A DNA stretch of 64,000 nt from Apoda limacodes (GCA_946406115.1 OX291553.1:6143001-6207000), one strand, 5' to 3'; counted from the first letter of the stretch, positions 23,862-38,963 are shown. The notes: a model not told the origin generated them from the sequence alone. Translations and numbers: made by a program.

Positions 23862-24599
23862 CTACAGTACAATTTAATATGTGCTGTAAGTTTTGAAGAA
23901 TTGGGTATTCCGCCGACTTCTTGATGCTGCATCATCAACTTAAGGTTAACATGTCTTGTAAATATCACTGAAGTAATAGTGGTATACTGTTACAAATTTC
24001 AATCAATAAGACAAGTAAAAGTTGGAAAAAGCCTTTTGTCAAGTAGGAAATGAGCTGATGCGCTCCAAACTCCTGGACTGATTTTCATATTTCATTGCTA
24101 AGAACCATCTCGATCACATCAGCTATCAAACAAAAAAAAACTATCAAAAGTGGTTCATTCGTTTGGGAGCTACGAGCACTTATAACACTACTCTTTATAT
24201 CGGAAGTTAAAAAACCGCATTCAAATGGGTTTAACCGTTTAAGAGCTACGGTGCCACTGACAGACACACACACACGGGTCAAAACGAATCCAAACACGAC
24301 AAATATTTTAATTTTTTTTCAAAAGTGTACTGGTGTGCTGGATATCCTGGCTGCAGCATTAAACCAAGAATTCCATAATAGTGCATAGTTGTGTAGCATA
24401 CATGGGTGTTTTAAATTTTAGGTCACACTTATGTTTGAAAGTAAAGTAAACTTATTATGCGTCTAAGATCGGCTGAACCGATTTTGATAAAACATGTCTG
24501 ATAACCACCGCTAGAAAACCTGTTTTTTTCATAAAAAAAACCACATCCAAATACACACACACGCACACACACACCCTCACACACAACCTCAAACACACG

Positions 24600-24645
<46 letters not shown>

Positions 24646-24676
24646 TACACACGTTTTTTGCGTCGGGGGTTAAAAA
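23862..24676 (+). mobile_element. LINE 3' tail, copy 2
   Basis: Duplicate of 4140..5004, shorter by 50 bases in the CA tract, with one substitution at 24192. Confidence 0.55.
24553..24652 (+). repeat. CA/AC microsatellite, 21 pure units, copy 2
   Basis: The pure run is 24601..24642 (42 bases). Relative to copy 1 it lacks 18 AC units and one 14-base block containing CCCTC. This is the largest difference between the copies and is typical of replication slippage. Confidence 0.97.
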
Positions 24677-24731
24677 TGATTCACTGCCTGTATCAATATA
24701 ACTATTTAATTGAAGTACAGTTTAACACATT

Positions 24732-24837
24732 TTTCAAACCCTGTGTCTATCGCTAGTGTCGCTGTAGGTTCACAGCATTTTAATATGGCGACTGTATTTT
24801 TGATCTTTGACCACCGGATCAGAAAACTTTTTACACT
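24732..24837 (+). repeat. Interspersed repeat shared with 49895..50000, copy 2
   Basis: Duplicate of 5060..5165. Confidence 0.6.
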
Positions 24838-25690
24838 ATACTACCTGATTAGGCACTGGCAACACTCAAAAAGAGTTGCAAAAAATAATGCATACAACAA
24901 TTTGTAACCTTTATCTAATAAAAGTTAAACGTTATGATTAACTAGATAAAATTAATACATAGTAAAAAGCGTCAAGAAAACCATTTTTTTGTTACTGGTA
25001 ATATTAAATATAATATCTTCTAAAGTATACATAAATTATAAAGAAAACTAGCAATTAAAGATATAAGAATTAATATATAATGATAAAAATAGCTTCCTAA
25101 GTAACTTTTTTAACTTTAGTAACTTTTCGTCACACTTTTGAAAAGATAAAAACGGTTATTGTGAGTAAACTTTAGGAGGTTAATATGGCCAACTTTTTTG
25201 TAGGCCTTATCAAAACCTAAAGTTTTGTAGTACTTTGTTTTGATGTAGTTGATCCAGCGCACGCCATGTAAAGCTCCCAGTCGGTATGATTCTTCGACAT
25301 TTTGAACAATTCAAAACAACATTAAACTATACGTTTCCTCTCTCTCTTGAGCCACTCTATTGATAAAAACCGCATTAAAATCAGTTGCATAGTTTAAAAG
25401 ATCAAAGCGTACATCGGTACAGACGGTGGGAAGCGACTTTGTTTTATTGTATGTATATATGTAGATAGATAAATAAAATTATGACGCTATTTGCCATGGA
25501 CATTGAGCAAACATATTACAAATTATTCACCTCCGATTTACATTTTTAGGCAACGTTGGGCACAATGATATTTAACCTTAAGTCTGAAGCAGCTAAAATG
25601 GTAATTGCACTTCACTATTCAATACCGATCAATGCCTCAACTTTTGTCTGATTACTAAAACGGAAATAAGGTTAATATGTAAATGTGTAT
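24838..25690. other. No gene seen, copy 2
   Basis: Same as 5166..6018. Confidence 0.5.
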
Positions 25691-26317
25691 TTAACGATCA
25701 GTGAAAGAAAAATTAACTAATTTCTCTGATTCAGTCCACAACTTCTTTGACAGCTTTAGATCTTGACACAACGAAGACGCTTTCTGTTCCCGACAATCAC
25801 AAATTTACTTTCCAGTCAGATGTTTAACTTCCGGTGACACTGCCAAATATACAGACGTCTGTGCCGCTTCCGAAGGAGTTTTACACGTGAATCCAAGTAT
25901 TAATTTTAGAAACATTATTAGTCTTTCATCCACACAACCAACAGCTATATTTGTCATTGCCCATCCAGGGTGTGAACAATTAACTGTCACACCGGTTCCT
26001 CTTAACCTTCGACTTAGCTCCATCGTCATGATAGTTAAATATAACTTGCCGTTAGAATACACTGAAAATTTGTTCCAATATTTCTCTGTGTTCATATTAT
26101 CAAAGTCAACTATACCATTTTTATGACCTGAAGATGAAACGTTAATGATGCGACTAGGTGCCGATGACTTCAGAAGAGGTAATAAAAGGCATGTCAATAA
26201 AAATGGTCCCAAGTAATTAACTTGCAGTCCGATAAGTAAACCATCTTCTGTTTTATTGTCTCCTAGTCCCATAGCGCCAGCATTATTAATAAGTACATCA
26301 AAACGTTTACGTATCAA
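25691..26317 (-). pseudogene. Short-chain dehydrogenase/reductase, truncated, copy 2
   Basis: Duplicate of 6019..6645 with no amino-acid difference in the 170-codon part. The same TAA sits in the GKYF motif (25805..25807) and the same N-terminal truncation is present. NNAG, NVSSS, the YSNGK active site and the PG motif are intact here too. Because both copies carry the same lesions, the gene was broken before duplication. If either copy were still transcribed it could give only a domain without the Rossmann nucleotide-binding turn. Confidence 0.88.
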
Positions 26318-29300
26318 AATTGGTACTCTTGAACGTTGTTGTAGCTCTCAATCGAGACCGGAATTTGGTGGCCAATTTCGGAACTAAACTCCTATACAAA
26401 TAATAAGAATCGGTACTCTTTGAGCCATCGGATAGAGAGTGAAATTAGGTATGATGATCTGTGAAAAGAAATGTCAAAATTCTAAATAAACAAAACAAAA
26501 CTATCGCTACGGAGTTTTGGCGCGAATCTTAAGAAGGAGTGGTGTTTTTTTCTGTTTAATTTTTCTAAATTCATTTAGTGACTTTCGATGTATATATTTT
26601 AGCAAAGTTTTACGAAAGCGTGTTAAAAATTGTGAAGCGAACGCTCATGAATAGTGAATTATGAAGAAATAAGCATGACATGACGCGCAATGTCTGAGGA
26701 TCCACACCAAATCTCCCGCCCAATCTTGGGACTTGAAAACGAGGACGCGCGGTAACGCCCGCGCCACGATACGATATAATATAAATGTGTGCAATCCCAA
26801 TTTCAATTCAATCGCAATTTGGTTTAAGAATACCGATGGAGATCGAGTTTAAGCTTGCCACGAAATTGGATTGAAACTGGCTAGGGATTGAAACTGATAT
26901 CAGTTGTAGGCCTCCAGAAGCGTCCGCACGCAATGACGTGTGCCCGTGCGGGTTGCGCTCTCGCTGACATTGACTTCGGTAGCGTACGGCGCGCATCACC
27001 GCGGTTCAGGCGGTAGGCGGGGTATGTGGCGCTTCTAACAGTACTCGTACCGCATACTACGACAGCCAAGTGACAATGTTTTTCCAAATATTAAGGGTCG
27101 CACCGACCTCAAAAAAAATATTTGGCATATTTACTTTACATTTATAAGCGATAAAACTTTATTTCTTCCTTTATTTAGTTGTTAATTAAATAAATTACTG
27201 TTTTGAAATCGGTTTCATTGTTCTTAAAAGTAATTGTCAGTTAACCATTAAGCTACTATTCATTTACTTATACAGAAATTATAGGTATTGCTGCAGTTAG
27301 TATGCATTTACTATTCGGTACGGTCCGTGTGATGTTGACATTATACCACCAAGATCACTCATCGTCTTACCTGTCAGTTTAAAATCGTGCAGTTACCGCT
27401 GTTTAGAATCTGTTGTTTATTTTATAAAGTGCCACTGACCGATATGTTACACAATTGAGCTACATTTTTATTAGTTCAGTTTATTGTGCTTTTTGGATGA
27501 GATTGATAAAAAAATAGAACACATTACCAATTGCGCGTAGTGCACACAGAAGTCACAATTTACAAAAGAATAGAAAGAAACAATTTCCGTACACTGGAAA
27601 CAAAATAAAAGCGCTATTAAGTGTCAACCAAATATAAACTTACCATATTTTGGTCGAAATACTTATTTCGTATTACGTAGAATACATAAACATTCCGAGT
27701 TTGATTGTTTTAATTTGTGTACCTACCTACCTACCTTATATACCTACGTGACTTTGTTGCATCAAACCATTGCCAATGATACGTACTTATAAATTGTGTT
27801 AACTTGTTGTGATAGGCAAGAAGCTTGGCAAAGGTTCCTAATTATCAGATAACATACATTTATTAACATTATAAATCACAAGAAGTTGGCCTGTTCTTTT
27901 ATATTTAATTTTTTGATGGGATATAAGTTGAACTTAGCATATTTAAAATTTAAGTGCAAAGAGCGCGGCGAGTTCGTTTGCTTACATATAGCAAGGTATA
28001 TTAAATTAACGTGATAATAATAATAATATCGCAATTTTTGTATGTGCACTTTTGTATGTATTGGGTATGGGTTGTATTTTGTAACTTTACTAGTTACTAA
28101 TATAGAATAAAGAAACACTATTGTACTAAACTAAAACACGAGAAATGATTGACAGATACATACTCTATGTATTATGCTTGTTGTTAAAAAACAATTGTTG
28201 AATAAAGTAAAAAAAATATATATGTAAGCCTTTCTGAGCCAGTAAGAAAAGAAAAAAAATACCTGTGCAGGATTATTAGGCTATCCGCAGCTACGAAAAC
28301 GTTATTGACGGTTAACGTTATTAACTGTAAACGAATCAAACATCAACTGTGAATTCGCCTTTTTTTATCTGTGAAAGTCATATCAATATTATTGTATGTT
28401 AACTTTATTTGAATTCGGAAAAACCCTTAGAAAGTGTAACCCTTTATTCCCGTAGGTTCTCTGTGTACCGTAAAAAGAGAAGATATTGAATACCGACAGG
28501 TGGTAATATTTAGTAATTACATTCCTACCTGACGTTCGTACGTTCCAAGCTTACGTTTTTGTCACTTGAACCTATCATCAATTTAATCGTATACTGCAAC
28601 GTTAGCAACACCAATCTAGAACAAGACGGAAAGATATCTTACTTCTATTCTAACTAATCTTCAATGTCAACATTTTGAAATTTTATCCTTTTCCTATTTA
28701 TATTTTAGCATTTAAAAGAATAAATGCTTTTCTGTTATCTATCACTAAGGATTTTTTAATTTTGCTTTATTTATCAAATTTTACTTATTTGAAAAATTTA
28801 AAGCTTGCATAAATCGGTTTCGATATTTTCAGTTCGTTAGTTCATTTGTCCGTACTGAATTTACGCAGACGCCGCCATTTTGGTTTAACTTGCGTGCCGC
28901 AAACTAAACAATCTGTAATTTGGAAAATCAGGGAGTCAGAAAATTTAGAATTTATAAAATTAATTATTTGGACAATAAAACTAGGTATAGCACAAAATTT
29001 TGAAAATTTATAGTGTAGAAAACTGTGAATTAGTACCTCACCGTTGCAGCTGACACCGTTTTACGGGCAGAAAAAGTGACAAATATATTTAACTACGAAA
29101 TAGATGCTTTTTACATAATTGTTCGGAAATCTGGCTGCTAGCCACGATTTTTGGATACAAATTTGTTTAGGTTTGCGTATTTTCTATTTTGAGTATTTTT
29201 TCTCAATGTTCGAAATATTTAAAACCTTTTGAATTTTTCTTATTAAAATTATACGACTAATAAAACGCCTTGCACTTTAATGTTTTTAAGCTATTTATTT

Positions 29301-31361
29301 ATTTTCTACTATTGCTATGTGTCTTACATGGAAGACAAGTATGGTAATTGATCTCATAATCAGTATTTCATAAGTCACGACTTCAATGTTAACTTAAGAG
29401 CAGAGCATATAAAGTTCACGATTTTGGAAAATTAGTTAAAATGCACATTATGTACAAAGAGTAAGGGTAAAATCTGACCCAAATCTATCATCTATAAATG
29501 CATTCTTCACACGGAATAAATTTTTATCGCAAATCAACGCATCCGTAACATGAAAATATATGTGCATTCTGAAATATCATTGTATTTTTTTTTACTTTTA
29601 TTTAATTTATTTGATCAGATATAAATTTAATTCCAAATACTAAATTTATATCACTAGGGATGGCCAATCAACTCAATCTTAAAACTGACTATCGAGTATT
29701 TTAACGCCTCGGTGTCTAGGTAAATTTAAATGTAGGTAATTCGTTTATTCTTGCCTCTAAACTGTGTGTGACCTATGGTCGATATAGTTAATTATTTGTT
29801 TTACGCTTCTTTTTTTATAATCGTATACCTTTATTGGGGATCTACGAGACCATTATGTGTCACTGGTAGATGTCTCCATAATTCCTGTCGGCATTTGTGT
29901 GAATTGCTTTGTACCGTTGAAGTTGCATATGCCTCTCTTTTAACTGGTCGCACCACCGCGCGCCTTTATTACCATAATTTTCTTTTACAAGATTTTCAGA
30001 TCTTTTACTCTGATGATAATTGGAAAACTAAGTTAAAAAATTTAATAAAACAGACTTTGAAAACCCATTAAAAAGTAAAAAATAAACTATATATTGATAA
30101 GTGCGAGCAAAATGGGTCATAACAGTGACGAAAAGACTTTTGAATTTGAAACACTATTTAATTAAAAAGTTGGAACGCAATTCGCTTCGATAAAGTCCTG
30201 GCCGGTAATAAAAAAATGCCGACGCGGCATTGGTTAACGGAATAAAAAAAATACGCGGGAACTTCTTATTCGTTTTTTTAATTACTTTTTATTAAAATAT
30301 TACAGAAAATTTGATTTGATTCACACAAATTAAATATATAAATTTGTAATTTGGTAGTGTAAATATAAATATTCGTCACTACCAAAAGCATCTCTTATTT
30401 ATTTTTCTCATAGAGGGGGATGAAAAGAAGAGTGTGCCATACGGTACCAAAATTATTTAACTTTGAGAGACGTACCTACTTTGAATACCTCGCAACGCTT
30501 AGGATTCTAATTTAGAATCCTTCGCATTGCTCTCAATTATTCTTGCCCTCAATTCATTATTTTACGTATACAAACAAACATACATACATACACTTATGAA
30601 ATTTTGACACATCAGTTTAGAAGCCCACTTAGACTAACATATATACCTCTTTTTGAAATTGGTAAAATAAATGATAAATAAATAAAGTTTATATGTACAT
30701 ATATATTTCTTTAGACATGCTTAAGTAGCTTTTAACGCCCCATATACTGCACACCAGCGCCGCCAGTAGATATTATTTATTTCTTGTTCGTACAAAGCGT
30801 AATTAAAAAAATAAAAAATATAAAATTCTAACTTGCCTTTATTTTGCACCTTTTGTATTGTTTTTCTGTGAGTTTTATTTCTGGTTCCTGCTAAAGGCGG
30901 CCACCGCTACCCGAATTAATAATTTACATGTATAAAATAATAAAAATTCCAACACAGCCTAGGTACATCATATTTAAATAATACACATTTGAGATTATTT
31001 TCCAAATAATTCCAAAAAAAAATTGATGTGGAATTTCCCGAGTTGACATAGAATAACAGTTTTAGGCATAGATATAGAATGTACAAGATCAACCATGCCA
31101 AATGAAAAACGAGAAAAAAAAAATGCAAATGTGTGAGTGGAATAGTGTTCTCAAACAACACTATTGATAATTTTACCTGCACAAAATTATTGCGAACTAG
31201 CGCGCTGGTGAAATTAAATATAACACTCGCGCCACGCAGCCTCGGAACGCGTTGTCGGACAAAGCAAACTGTTTACACGCTTGTGCTCGTACATGTGCCC
31301 AATAACATAGCGTTGAATGCAAGAGTGTAAACATACCATTAGAACCTAAACTATTAGGACT
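26318..31361. other. Gene-poor stretch, copy 2
   Basis: Same content as 6646..11689: a GC-rich patch at about 26690..27060, a CCTA-type microsatellite near 27722, and small inverted repeats. The frame at 29775..30071 is not supported as a gene. Confidence 0.45.
30492..30530. repeat. 39-base near-perfect palindrome, copy 2
   Basis: Duplicate of 10820..10858, unchanged. Confidence 0.8.
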
Positions 31362-32750
31362 ATAATCACGTCTTATAGGAAATTTAAAAATCTAATCAAT
31401 TTCTTCTTAAAGAACTCCATATCGTAGTCCCTCGAGAAAACCTCAGCAGGGAGCTTATTCCACAACTAAAGCGTTCACGGGAGTAAGTTCCTCTCAAACC
31501 GCACTGTTTGTGACCATTTAGGTTACGAAGAGTGAGAATGAATTCACTGTCGATGTGAAAGGAGCGATGGTAGAATGTAGCTGTGGAAACTATTTCAAAC
31601 AATTCCTCAAAACACAGAACATATTATACAAGCGATAGAACACACACAGGGAGGCAAAATCTCTCCTCAGACTTAAAGGTTCGATACGTCTTGTGAGTTT
31701 GGGATCGTCGACGATTCTTACTGCTTGTCATCGAACCGAATTAAAAGGGCTAAGCTGGTATCCAGGTGCACCCGGCTAGAGATGGCAGCAGTACTCCCTA
31801 TGGGGCCGGACTTGTGATTTGTAAAGCAACAACCTTTGCCCTGAGGTGAAGTATCGTTTCGTTCTGTTGAGTACTCCTGGTTTCTTGGACGCCAGCTTCA
31901 CCTTGGTTTCCAAATGGTCGCGAAACTGGATATAGCTGGAGATATCAACACCAAAGTTACCAATACACTTGGAGATGGTAAGTGCTGTGTTCTGGAATTG
32001 TAGGACCACAGTAAATGGGATTTTCTTAGCGGTGAAAATTCTGAAACGCTTAACGCCCGCCGGAACTCCCACTGTGTTATGGAGATTTCTGGCATAGTCT
32101 TACCGCATCACGGTAAAGTAGGTGGTACAGCTCCTTAGTTATTGATATTCGAGTTTGAGGCAATAAGACGGCCAGTAAATCGGCTTTCTCTCTAGCACTA
32201 TGGGAGAATCGGTTTTTCGCTGAGGTGGTAACGAAAGTTTCCTTTGGCAGCTTAACAAGCGACCAGAAAGCACGACTTTGCCGATGAATTAGAACTTAGC
32301 TCTGGCGGTAACTTTCTTACTGAACTCCGAGGCAGCATTTAATTTGCGTTTTAACTCAGACGTATTCAGATCCTTATTGTTCGATCCGTGGTATATGCAT
32401 ATGCAGTTTGCTTTTGAATTTTAGCTTCTTTACAAGACCTATTAAACCACGGTCTTTTTTGACATCAGCAGCTACTCGAGGGTTAGAAATGTAATATTCC
32501 ATGCCAGCGAAGATTGTTTCAGTGACTGCGGCTGCGCAGAAGTCAGGATCTTCTGAGCTGAAGCAGAGCTGCCTCCACGGGTACGGTGCATAAAAATCCC
32601 GCAATCCATCACAATCTGCTGACTTATAATGCCACATACAACGCCAATTAATTGGCGCAGAGGAAACGGTTAGTGTACATGACACTTGATTCCGGGCGAG
32701 AGAGTGGTCAAAGGAGCCAAGAGGCGCATCCACTGATACGGAATATCAGT
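31362..32750 (-). mobile_element. Jockey-type LINE, internally deleted, copy 2
   Basis: Duplicate of 11690..13112. It carries an extra 34-base deletion in the linker: bases corresponding to 12607..12640 are lost after acgac near 32277. The same reverse-transcriptase deletion is present. Confidence 0.88.
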
Positions 32751-33153
32751 TCGGACGTGTAGTTAGCACTGCTAGCCTCTATATCTGGTATTCTCGTTGG
32801 AGAAAGTACCAGTTGAGAGAATTTTGTTTGAGTATATGTAATATATATGTAAAGAATAAAAACCAAATTTAATTGATACCACGCAATTATTTTTATTGAA
32901 AGTATCTAATAAGAACATTAAATATAGAAACTATTTGTAAGTAAACTTCTGGTGAACAAACCGTCATAAAAACTAAGTATTTTATATTATTTTTCATCAT
33001 GCAACCCCCACCGTGCGCGTAATACATATTGCATTTCATACTTATTCTATAAATGTGGCTCGAACGGCGCGTACGATGCGGACAAATGTGCGATCACTTT
33101 TGGATGGCTATGAATAATTATCTTATTAATATTCTATACATGTATAATAACAT

Positions 33154-33467
33154 ATATCGATACTGATGCCGTCGGTCGCCACCTTGTCAAGCTCTATGGT
33201 AACTAAATTTCTACATATTTTACGCAAAATACTCCCAAATCCTTATTTAACAACGTAATAATGTAAGTGGTAGTAAACTTAGACAAAAAAATGCAAGCTG
33301 TGATTTAAATTGTTTTTTATTTTGTAAAAATTTCAACTTAAACTAATAAAATATGCATATGACAACAATGCAGTAAAAATTATCTTAATTTACCTGTGAA
33401 AGTGTACTTATTCGAATTATTATCTGTTGTAACTTTACACTTACTCATAGCACAAGACACCATAGTT
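33154..33467 (+). repeat. 300-base repeat, member A, copy 2
   Basis: Duplicate of 13516..13830, with the small change near 33398 (gtaaaatgtg in copy 1, gtgaaagtg here). Confidence 0.65.
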
Positions 33468-33643
33468 ACCTACAAAATTAATAGTTTGTATGTTAATCCA
33501 GGATTATTTAAAAAAAATCCATTCGCCTTAAGAAAAACGCTATGTCCTCTTACTTGTGGTCATATAATTTTATACTTTTTTTATCATAATTTTAATGAAC
33601 GTGTTTCTATTTATGCCGCAATTAAAACTTCTCACAGACTTTA

Positions 33644-33907
33644 TCATATATACGCATGACGTCAGCGCTATGTCAATCTCTATCGTAACTAAATGATTAC
33701 ATATTTTACACAAAATATCCTCCAAATCTTGATTTAGCAACGAAATATGGTATCAAGTCTATAGAAAAACATGTAAACTACGATTCAAATGGTTTTTTTT
33801 CATTGATTTTTCAGCTGTATTAGATAAAATATTCAATCAACAATGCAGTAATTCTGATTATTCCGTCTTGTATATAAACATTGGCTCACACTAGAAGACA
33901 GCTTTTG
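33644..33907 (+). repeat. 300-base repeat, member B, copy 2
   Basis: Duplicate of 14007..14270, with one G to A change near 33802. Confidence 0.75.
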
Positions 33908-35856
33908 TATGTAAAAAATATTTTAAATATTAATGACGGATTACAGAAACAAAAATGAAAATTCCAGTCACAGTAAACAAATGACGACCTAAGCGGGGTT
34001 ATCACCAATCTTGCGGGAGCAGAGCAAGAGCCTAATATTTCGCAATAATCGCTGTCAAACACCAATTTCGAATTATGAAGCAGCGGTCGCGATGCAAGTA
34101 GCAATAAGTCGACGCTAGCGCCTCTATCAGGCGATTTAGGAGTTAAATATGCATTTTCAATCGCTACGCGTCATAGAAAACTCCAAAATCGGAATTATGA
34201 ATGACAACAATCACGATTAGCGAGCGGTTAGCAAGCCATATAACTGTCAAATTTGCGTTTACCTTTTTAATGGCTGCAAACTGATCGCTTTCTGATTGCA
34301 AAGCTAATATCAAATTAATTAAAGACTTTAGACATTTTCAAAACATTGATTGTTAAAGCAGATATCCGCAAGAAATGAATCAAAGTTAAGTAACACAACC
34401 AGTGTGCGAGGTCAGATTACGCTTTGTCGTACCTAATACAATTTTCTGTTTAAACTAGTGTTTTCGTTAATTTTGTGTGTGTTTGTGAATTTTAACTCGC
34501 TAATAATAGTGAAAAGAATACCAGATAAACTGACTGTGCTGATTTAAAACCCAAAATTGCCCATAAAATACTGTTACCTACTAATAAAGAATCTAGGAAG
34601 TTGACAACATAAGATTACTAAAATCGAAGAAAATTGTATGTATTTAACGGCGAGATACTGGGACCTACTTATTCATTACACCATAAATGAAGTAGGAAAA
34701 CTTGCAGTTAAAACCTATAACCTAAAATATACCAAACAATTGAAGTGGTATTTGTTTGAATTGCGATACCTAACTTCCCTTTCTTTTATGTTTGGTCAGT
34801 TTTCTGAAAGTATACCTACCCAACGCTCACAATAGTATTTAATCATTAGGGCAACTCAATTAAAATAACAACTTTAAGAATACTACTGTAAATAATAGGT
34901 AATCAAAGTGAATTAGAAGAAATCTACCAATTTATATATTTCTATACGGCAGAGAGCAAATACTGTCCTACAGCATACGCTACAGGTTTTCTTAAACACA
35001 ATATTGCAATTAAAAAGTAGTTTTGGAACAAACTTAATCAGCTGATTATTACTCAACAGAATAATCATTATAAAATATTTGTTGGTCAATTCTAATAATA
35101 ATCTGTGTGTGCAACATTTCATTTCATGGTCACTAACTTTAACATATTGTATAAAGCATTAGTAGGATTTCTTCCATTACTCTTTTCAAACCCTAGAATA
35201 TGCTGCTTAGCTCCACCTTAATACCATATTGTTTATAGCTAATTTTCTAAATTATTTTGCAGATAATATGATGAAGATATGTTACAAGGTTGATATACCT
35301 ATGCTGTCATGATAGCAAAATGGAATTAACACCTGAATTTGTGAATACTGCAACTTTTCTGCAAATAAGAAAGGACAAAGTGTAGTCAGCAGTACTATCT
35401 AAATATTAATAAATAAACGTTACTAAGGAATAAATGAAATATATACACAACAAGCACACATGGAATGAAATATAATTGTTACGATAATACAATAAACTAT
35501 AAAAACAAGCTGGCATTTTTTGTTATACCATTAAGGTGCCAAACGAGCTTGCAGTCCACCTGATGGTAAACCTAATGCAACAACTAGGGCATCACTTGTA
35601 ATAAAACTATTGACCTATCACTTACCAACAACTTATTTAAAAACAAAAGTTCATTATTGTTGGTTGATGATGACTTAAAGAGTGTATGAACAAACCATAC
35701 ACTTAATATAATGAATACACAAGGTTTTGTTGTGTAACCACATCTAGAACTTATAAGAGCTCAGGTTAAATTTTAAGTGTAGGAAATCAATATTCAAAGA
35801 TGGCAGTCAACACTTACTTCTACAATAGATAATGTCCTTTAGTAAAAAGCAAGCCT
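33908..35856. other. No supported gene, copy 2
   Basis: Same as 14271..16219, including the old repeat fragment at 35530..35599. Confidence 0.4.
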
Positions 35857-36937
35857 TACTTTAGCCGCTAGATCACCTTCAACCATGATAAACTTTTGTC
35901 AACCAGCTGCAGCTTTCGCCAAGTGTATAGGTCAAAAGTGGGAAATTTTATAACACTGTGACTAGTACTCAGTACTGTTTACCTCATAAGCTCAAAACTG
36001 CTCTTCAGGCAATAGAAAGTGCAACGCTTGGAGATCCTTTACTGAGTAATAAGAGTGGTCGTAGCACTTATTAACAAAGGAAAAAAAAGGTTCTTGATTA
36101 GTGACCGTAGTCATAAGAATAATTAAATCTTCTTCATTCTCATGCCACCATCAATTCCAACTCAATGTGGTAGGACCAGGTGGACTGACAACTTAGAGGG
36201 TTGTCCTAGATGAATTTAAGTGGTACAAACCAATTTGTTTAAGAAATACATGGGATACGCCTATATCTAGCAGTGTTTCTAAGGCTGATATGTTAAGGAA
36301 ATCATCAAATCGTTCACCAGTTCACTTAAATGATATGTATAAGCCATTTTTTTAATGATAGAACAGTTATAAAATGATAGGTTTTAGTTAAATAATAGCA
36401 CAAAATAAATTGAGAAGTTTAATTAAAATTTTTAATACATTATTTCAATTCTTTACTTAATCTAATTCTACTGTGGTATCCCCCTACAGTATTAGATCCA
36501 TTTAAAACAGCAATGATCCTTTGTTGATGTTTTCAGTACTTGACTTTTGTAATACTTTTGGTAATAGTGTGTCTACAGTTCACATTCTTAAACTTGCATT
36601 TCCAAGATTACTAAAACAATATAAAAAATATTACTTGACTGGCTGCGACAATGACAGGCAACCTGAAATAAAACATCAACATCATCTCTTTAATATTGAA
36701 ACAAGAAAAATAATAAGATATTGGTGGATTGATTTTTAAAGAATTCCTTAGTACTGACTTTTTGTGCACAGACCTAAAATATGCATTACACATTATACTC
36801 AGCAACAGAAACTTTTCTTTACTGGATATATTACATAATGAAGTATGTTTTAAGTGTGGGCAAGATATTAAAAGAAACAATTTTAATACCTATTATTCAG
36901 CGCTGTTTTCTCAAGACTTGTCACTCAAATAAGTTCA
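35857..36937 (+). pseudogene. Possible decayed coding stretch, unidentified, copy 2
   Basis: Duplicate of 16220..17300; no difference seen by eye. See that entry for the short protein-like segments. No function assigned. Confidence 0.25.
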
Positions 36938-37516
36938 ACTATACATATATTAGGTTTAATCAAACTTAAGCTATGATAGATATTTTGGCATCATATTTAA
37001 TAGGTCAGTCCCTGTATGAAGAATCATGTTATGTGAGTACTACAGATGAGTAGCTCCCAATGCTTATATATACAATTTCAGTATAAAACTGCCATTACGA
37101 ACCTTCCAATCTTCTCCTCTTATATTTTGTTCCTTTACTACACACATTGTAACTAGTACAATCGAAGTTTTATTAGAGTTGCTTGAGTCTGTCATGCTCT
37201 CTCAAAGTGTCTCTGCGGTGGTGACGTGTGTGTTGGGTCGTTACGTTCCGTAAAACATGGTTGAGCGAAGCGATGGCTGATTCATGTGTCATACTCTTGA
37301 ACGGGTGCCGCCTGTGGAGGCTGGTCTGCTCTTGCAAACTTCTTTGTATTCTTAGTATTTAGTCTTACTTTTTTGTTTTGTTTATTAATACTGTAAGACA
37401 TTGATTATTTCTTAGTGATGAATACATAAACTGTCTTTTGTTTATATTAGATACTTTTTTATGTTGTGCTTGTGCTTTATATTTCATGTTTTTTTTTATG
37501 TTTGTAATGGAAAGTG

Positions 37517-37717
37517 TCCTTTTATGATAGGGAGGGCATTTTCCAATATTTTAATTGGACGCTGTAAGAGAAAGGGAGAAAAGAAATGCCCTTGCTGAGT
37601 TTCTTGCCGGTTCTTCTCAGTACAAGGTCTCCCGCCCTGTAGACTTACGAACCGAGTGACATTCATAAGTGCTCAATTATTGTAGCCTAAACTGAACAGC
37701 AGCATAGAGACAGGCTT
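37517..37717 (+). mobile_element. Interspersed element 3' fragment, copy 2
   Basis: Duplicate of 17880..18080. Confidence 0.55.
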
Positions 37718-38721
37718 ATTTTAATTGTTCAAAATCATGAGATTACCTAATTTATCACTTGTATTTGCAGCGTATGTAGGAATCTTGAGTAGGTATTGGA
37801 ATTGGAATAGGTATTAAAGCGTGACTATAACACAAAAAACAAATCTTATTTGTTAACATACCTTCGATTGGAATTATGGTTGTCCAGAGTACCTAAGACC
37901 TCAGGTACAACATGGTTTAGGAAGATGCCACAAAGACTACTTTTTTAGATTGATAGAAAAACACCTTCTTCATCTACTATAACACCAACCTTCTTGTTGG
38001 ATTTCAAAATTGTTTACTTTGTAGGTACTAGGTAAATAAAAAGTAAAACAAGACGACGAATCAATGTGCCTTTTTATTTTACGGCACAGTTTCAGGAAAT
38101 TACTTTTTGATAAAATTTCTAAATAACCTAATTTTAAAGATTTCAATTTCAATGTAAACAAAGCAGTGTTACATTTCAAAAATTTCATAATACCCCAAAA
38201 TGTAACATATAAAATTTATTGATTCTATAGACTATTGTATATATGTATATGTTTGTTTATGACAGTCATTTAAAAAGGACATTACATATCAAGTTTCTCA
38301 AAATATGAAGTTCTTTTAGTTTTATTAATAAAAAACTATGTGTAAAACGATCATAACAGTTTACAAATTCCAACATTAAAGGGCAAAATCAAAAAGAAGG
38401 AACACTGACAACATTTTAGTTAATACCGCTACTGCCAAATAGATGGTGCTAGTTCTGTACTTTGAAATAGCACTTTCAACCTGCGTTCAAACATTTAATA
38501 TGATGTACAGATATGTCACGTAACAGTAGAGATGGGAAATACGATTTTCTGTACGACAGAAAGAGATAGTGCTATACTTCAACAAAATATTGTAAATTTT
38601 TGAACAAAGCTGATCGCTGAGCGTTTTCGTAGCCATCAGTACGCGATTTCCGTACATAATTCGATGTCTAGAGCAATACCGCGAACTACTTGCGCGGGCA
38701 CCGCGCGTTAGCAATTTTTTG
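37718..38721. other. No gene seen, copy 2
   Basis: Same as 18081..19084, with two substitutions near 38549 and 38566. Confidence 0.45.
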
Positions 38722-38912
38722 CTAACTCATTGTTAATAAGGCAGCATCTTATCGCGGGAGACATTGACATAGGCACCTATTTTCTTCTGTCTTATTTTGT
38801 CTCGAGCTCTATACACTTAATTTGGATTTCTCGCTTCCACGCTGAGATTGAACCTGCACCCCTCGTTTCCGTAGATAGTCTTCACTACCAACAGAGCCAC
38901 GGAGCCGTCAAA
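38722..38912 (-). mobile_element. tRNA-derived SINE, copy 2
   Basis: Duplicate of 19085..19275, with one substitution (C to T) in the body near 38818. A and B boxes are unchanged. Confidence 0.65.
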
Positions 38913-38963
38913 CGTATATATCTTTGCCGCAAAAAGAACTCCTAATAGACTTTATTATCGATA